The notes under the pieces: model-generated
The model's database searches: none
Told to the model about the DNA's origin: nothing
The model's input: only the letters and a program-made list of their open reading frames with translations
Program-made: the position numbers and the translations under genes
Source: Spinacia oleracea
Taxonomy: Eukaryota; Streptophyta; Magnoliopsida; Caryophyllales; Amaranthaceae
DNA: 64,000 bases
Direction of reading: 5' to 3'
Assembly: GCF_020520425.1 (NCBI RefSeq)
Contig: NC_079492.1
Span: 109,713,157-109,777,156, forward strand
Shown: piece by piece, positions 62,146 through 64,000 of the stretch
How positions within the stretch are numbered: the first letter of the stretch is position 1
How the letters are laid out: every line of letters starts with the position of its first letter

Positions 62146-64000
62146 TTAGAAGCTTCTGGTAAGATCATCTAGTTGAAACAGAATATTCAACATAACATAA
62201 ATGGAAAGAACCTTGTTGGAGTGACATTGGACATGTCTAACAAAATATAAAAGTCAACACTAGAGAATTCAATTCTTAAGGCTATAAGAAAGGGTACAAG
62301 AAATAGGAAAACGAGGAACAAATGAAAGGAATTTACAATTCCGTTTCTACCTATAAGTTTATGTTTAAAGAAAAGTGACCTAGCAATCAAACTTCCTTGG
62401 TATCATATACCGCTTGAGGTTCTTACTTCGGTAATAACTCAAACAATGGAAGCTAGGCTACACTAATGGCCTACAGGTGGGAAATGAAGCATGACAATGC
62501 TACATTAGTTGTAGGGTCATCTAGTTTGTTTTAAGTCCTTTCAAGGCTGGAACTTAATGGCTATTTTGTTCCATAATCAGCATACCTAAATTTCTGCTTC
62601 AAACACAGAAAGACTCACATTCAGAAGAACAAAAACAATGCTTGTTTGTTTGTTTATTTGAATAAAATGGTCATTTACGGGTTGGGTCAATATGCTTGAT
62701 TAAAACAAACAACTCTTTAAAGAACTTTACTAGGTTCAAATCAACCCCTTGATTTGAGTTCCACTAATCTTTGGCATTGTTGCTTAGACCATATCAATAA
62801 GTTAACATTCAAAAGCTCTATTTTGATGGACTTTTGAAAGTTCATTGATTTCTAAATCAATTTAAGACAACTAGTCTTACTTGTTGAAAGTAACAAAAGA
62901 TATGAACTATTGTTAGAACGCCTAGACAATAGAGTTCAAAGCTAAAGAAAGATTTTATGACTTTATTATTTCACATGGATTTGAGTGAATATAGGTTTAT
63001 TGACTCAAATGTGGTATAAGTTGAATCTGTTTGGGTAGTTCCAAGATTCAGAAGTATAAAATCCACTTGGCAAGAAATCATATAGATCTAGGTTAGATCA
63101 TGTTGATGATTACTTGAGACCAAATATGATCATCAATGGTTGTGTGTTGTAATTTCACAATCTAGGTCCATAAGATATGGCATATCTTAGTTGGAATAAT
63201 CGAAGTCAATTAGTACTTGATTCGATTAATGATGAATCATAAGGACTTTTCCTATAATTTCTAAAACAAAATGCTCAACTACCACCAAACTAAACCAAAT
63301 TCGTCAAAGCTATTGAAAAGTAATTTCAGAATAACTTTTCATAAAATATATCTAGAGAGTTGCAAAACTCAGTGGGAGCTTAGTGTTTGTCATTCGACAA
63401 ACTAAGGCCCAAGTATAGATATATGTTTCATTATGATTTATTCAAATGAGACACAAGGGTATTGTTTCTACCACGAATTTTTGAGAACATAATGTTTGTT
63501 TGCTCGAAATGATGTCCTTTTGGAGATTCGTTTCCAAAATGACAAGTGGGAGAAAATAGACCCCGAAAGTCTTCGAGGCGAACAACAAACATAAACGGAC
63601 ATTCCGGAGGCTTTTCGAAGTGCTTCAGAAAACCCGAACTTATTCTTTAAGGACTTTAGAAGTGGCTTTAAAGAATAGACTTCTCTTAGAAGACTTTACA
63701 AGTGCTTCAAGGAGAACATAATATTCAAAGGACTTTCAAGTGGCTATTGATATTCTATTGTTTGATGTTCTATACCCAAGTAGGCATAGAATTCAAATCA
63801 CTGAAACTATAAAATTCTTCTATTAGATAGTGAAGAAACATGGAGTTCAGGTCACTGAAACTATGCAATTCTTCTATTAGATAGTGAAGAAACCTACAAC
63901 TTACAGTCAAACTATTATCATGTAGATTAATGAGTTTGTGACCTGTAAGACAGCTATGACGAAACCCAGATTCCCTAAAATGGTTAGAGGCCATATATAG
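62146..64000 (+). pseudogene. Copy G interior: decayed pol, plus orientation
   Basis: Directly after the LTR, without PBS, leader or gag, the sequence is the reverse complement of about 44310 down to 42530 in copy D, with scattered differences and one insertion relative to D near 63590-63640. No coding frame of note. It continues past the window edge. Confidence 0.85.

Overview
This is a plant nuclear window. It holds two conserved, intron-bearing eukaryotic housekeeping genes, both on the + strand: cytosolic ribosomal protein S15a/uS8 (3229-3873, three coding exons) and a RabE1/Rab8-class small GTPase (12913-15584, eight coding exons). Almost everything else is transposable-element sequence. 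Plant-type promoter signals (telo-box, site II GGCCCA motifs) and plant Ty1/copia, LINE, MITE and CACTA elements support a flowering plant. A Caryophyllales/Amaranthaceae relative (spinach type) is possible, but that is a weak impression and not something the sequence proves.

Layout. 1-622 is a partial Ty3/gypsy-like LTR. 719-2005 is an AT-rich minisatellite block bounded by GGGTACAGCC palindromes and a 12-bp direct repeat. 2100-3900 is the S15a gene with promoter and 5'UTR intron. 4738-5760 is a decayed LINE. 5760-12400 is gene-poor sequence with a LINE 3' end, a Tourist-like MITE and simple repeats. 12440-15760 is the RabE1 gene. 15900-18370 holds an old copia LTR-gag remnant, a second MITE copy and a 5'-truncated LINE.

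From 18373 to the end the window is a nested, rearranged cluster of one ~10.4-kb Ty1/copia family, here called copies A to G. A (minus, 18373-22895) has gag, leader and part of the 5' LTR. B (minus, 22896-31644) is nearly complete but riddled with frameshifts. It is followed by a gypsy-type solo LTR (31645-33724), a second gypsy-like LTR (33727-35885) and a CACTA 5' end (35889-37289). C (plus, 37290-39238) is LTR, PBS and partial leader. D (minus, 39239-48860) has family LTRs and leader around a decayed pol. E (minus, 48883-59326) is complete, has a 5-bp target duplication ATTTC and nearly identical LTRs, and sits inside the integrase region of F (plus, 48861-48882 and 59327-61256). G (plus, 61257-64000) is an LTR joined to the same decayed interior as D.

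Points of most interest: (1) copies A/E and copy B share start, leader and pol but carry unrelated gag cassettes; (2) D and G carry the same decayed pol, so a non-autonomous derivative has been mobilised in trans; (3) a 74-codon antisense ORF between pol and the 3' LTR is identical in protein between B and E with only synonymous changes; (4) several conserved structured elements (paired leader hairpins, a stem beside the PPT, a PBS with one extra base, a GC-rich variable cassette and a TTTCCG repeat array that keeps a long basic ORF open in U3). None is a proven new system. The retroelement family as a whole, with its swapped gag and its parasite, is the best candidate.
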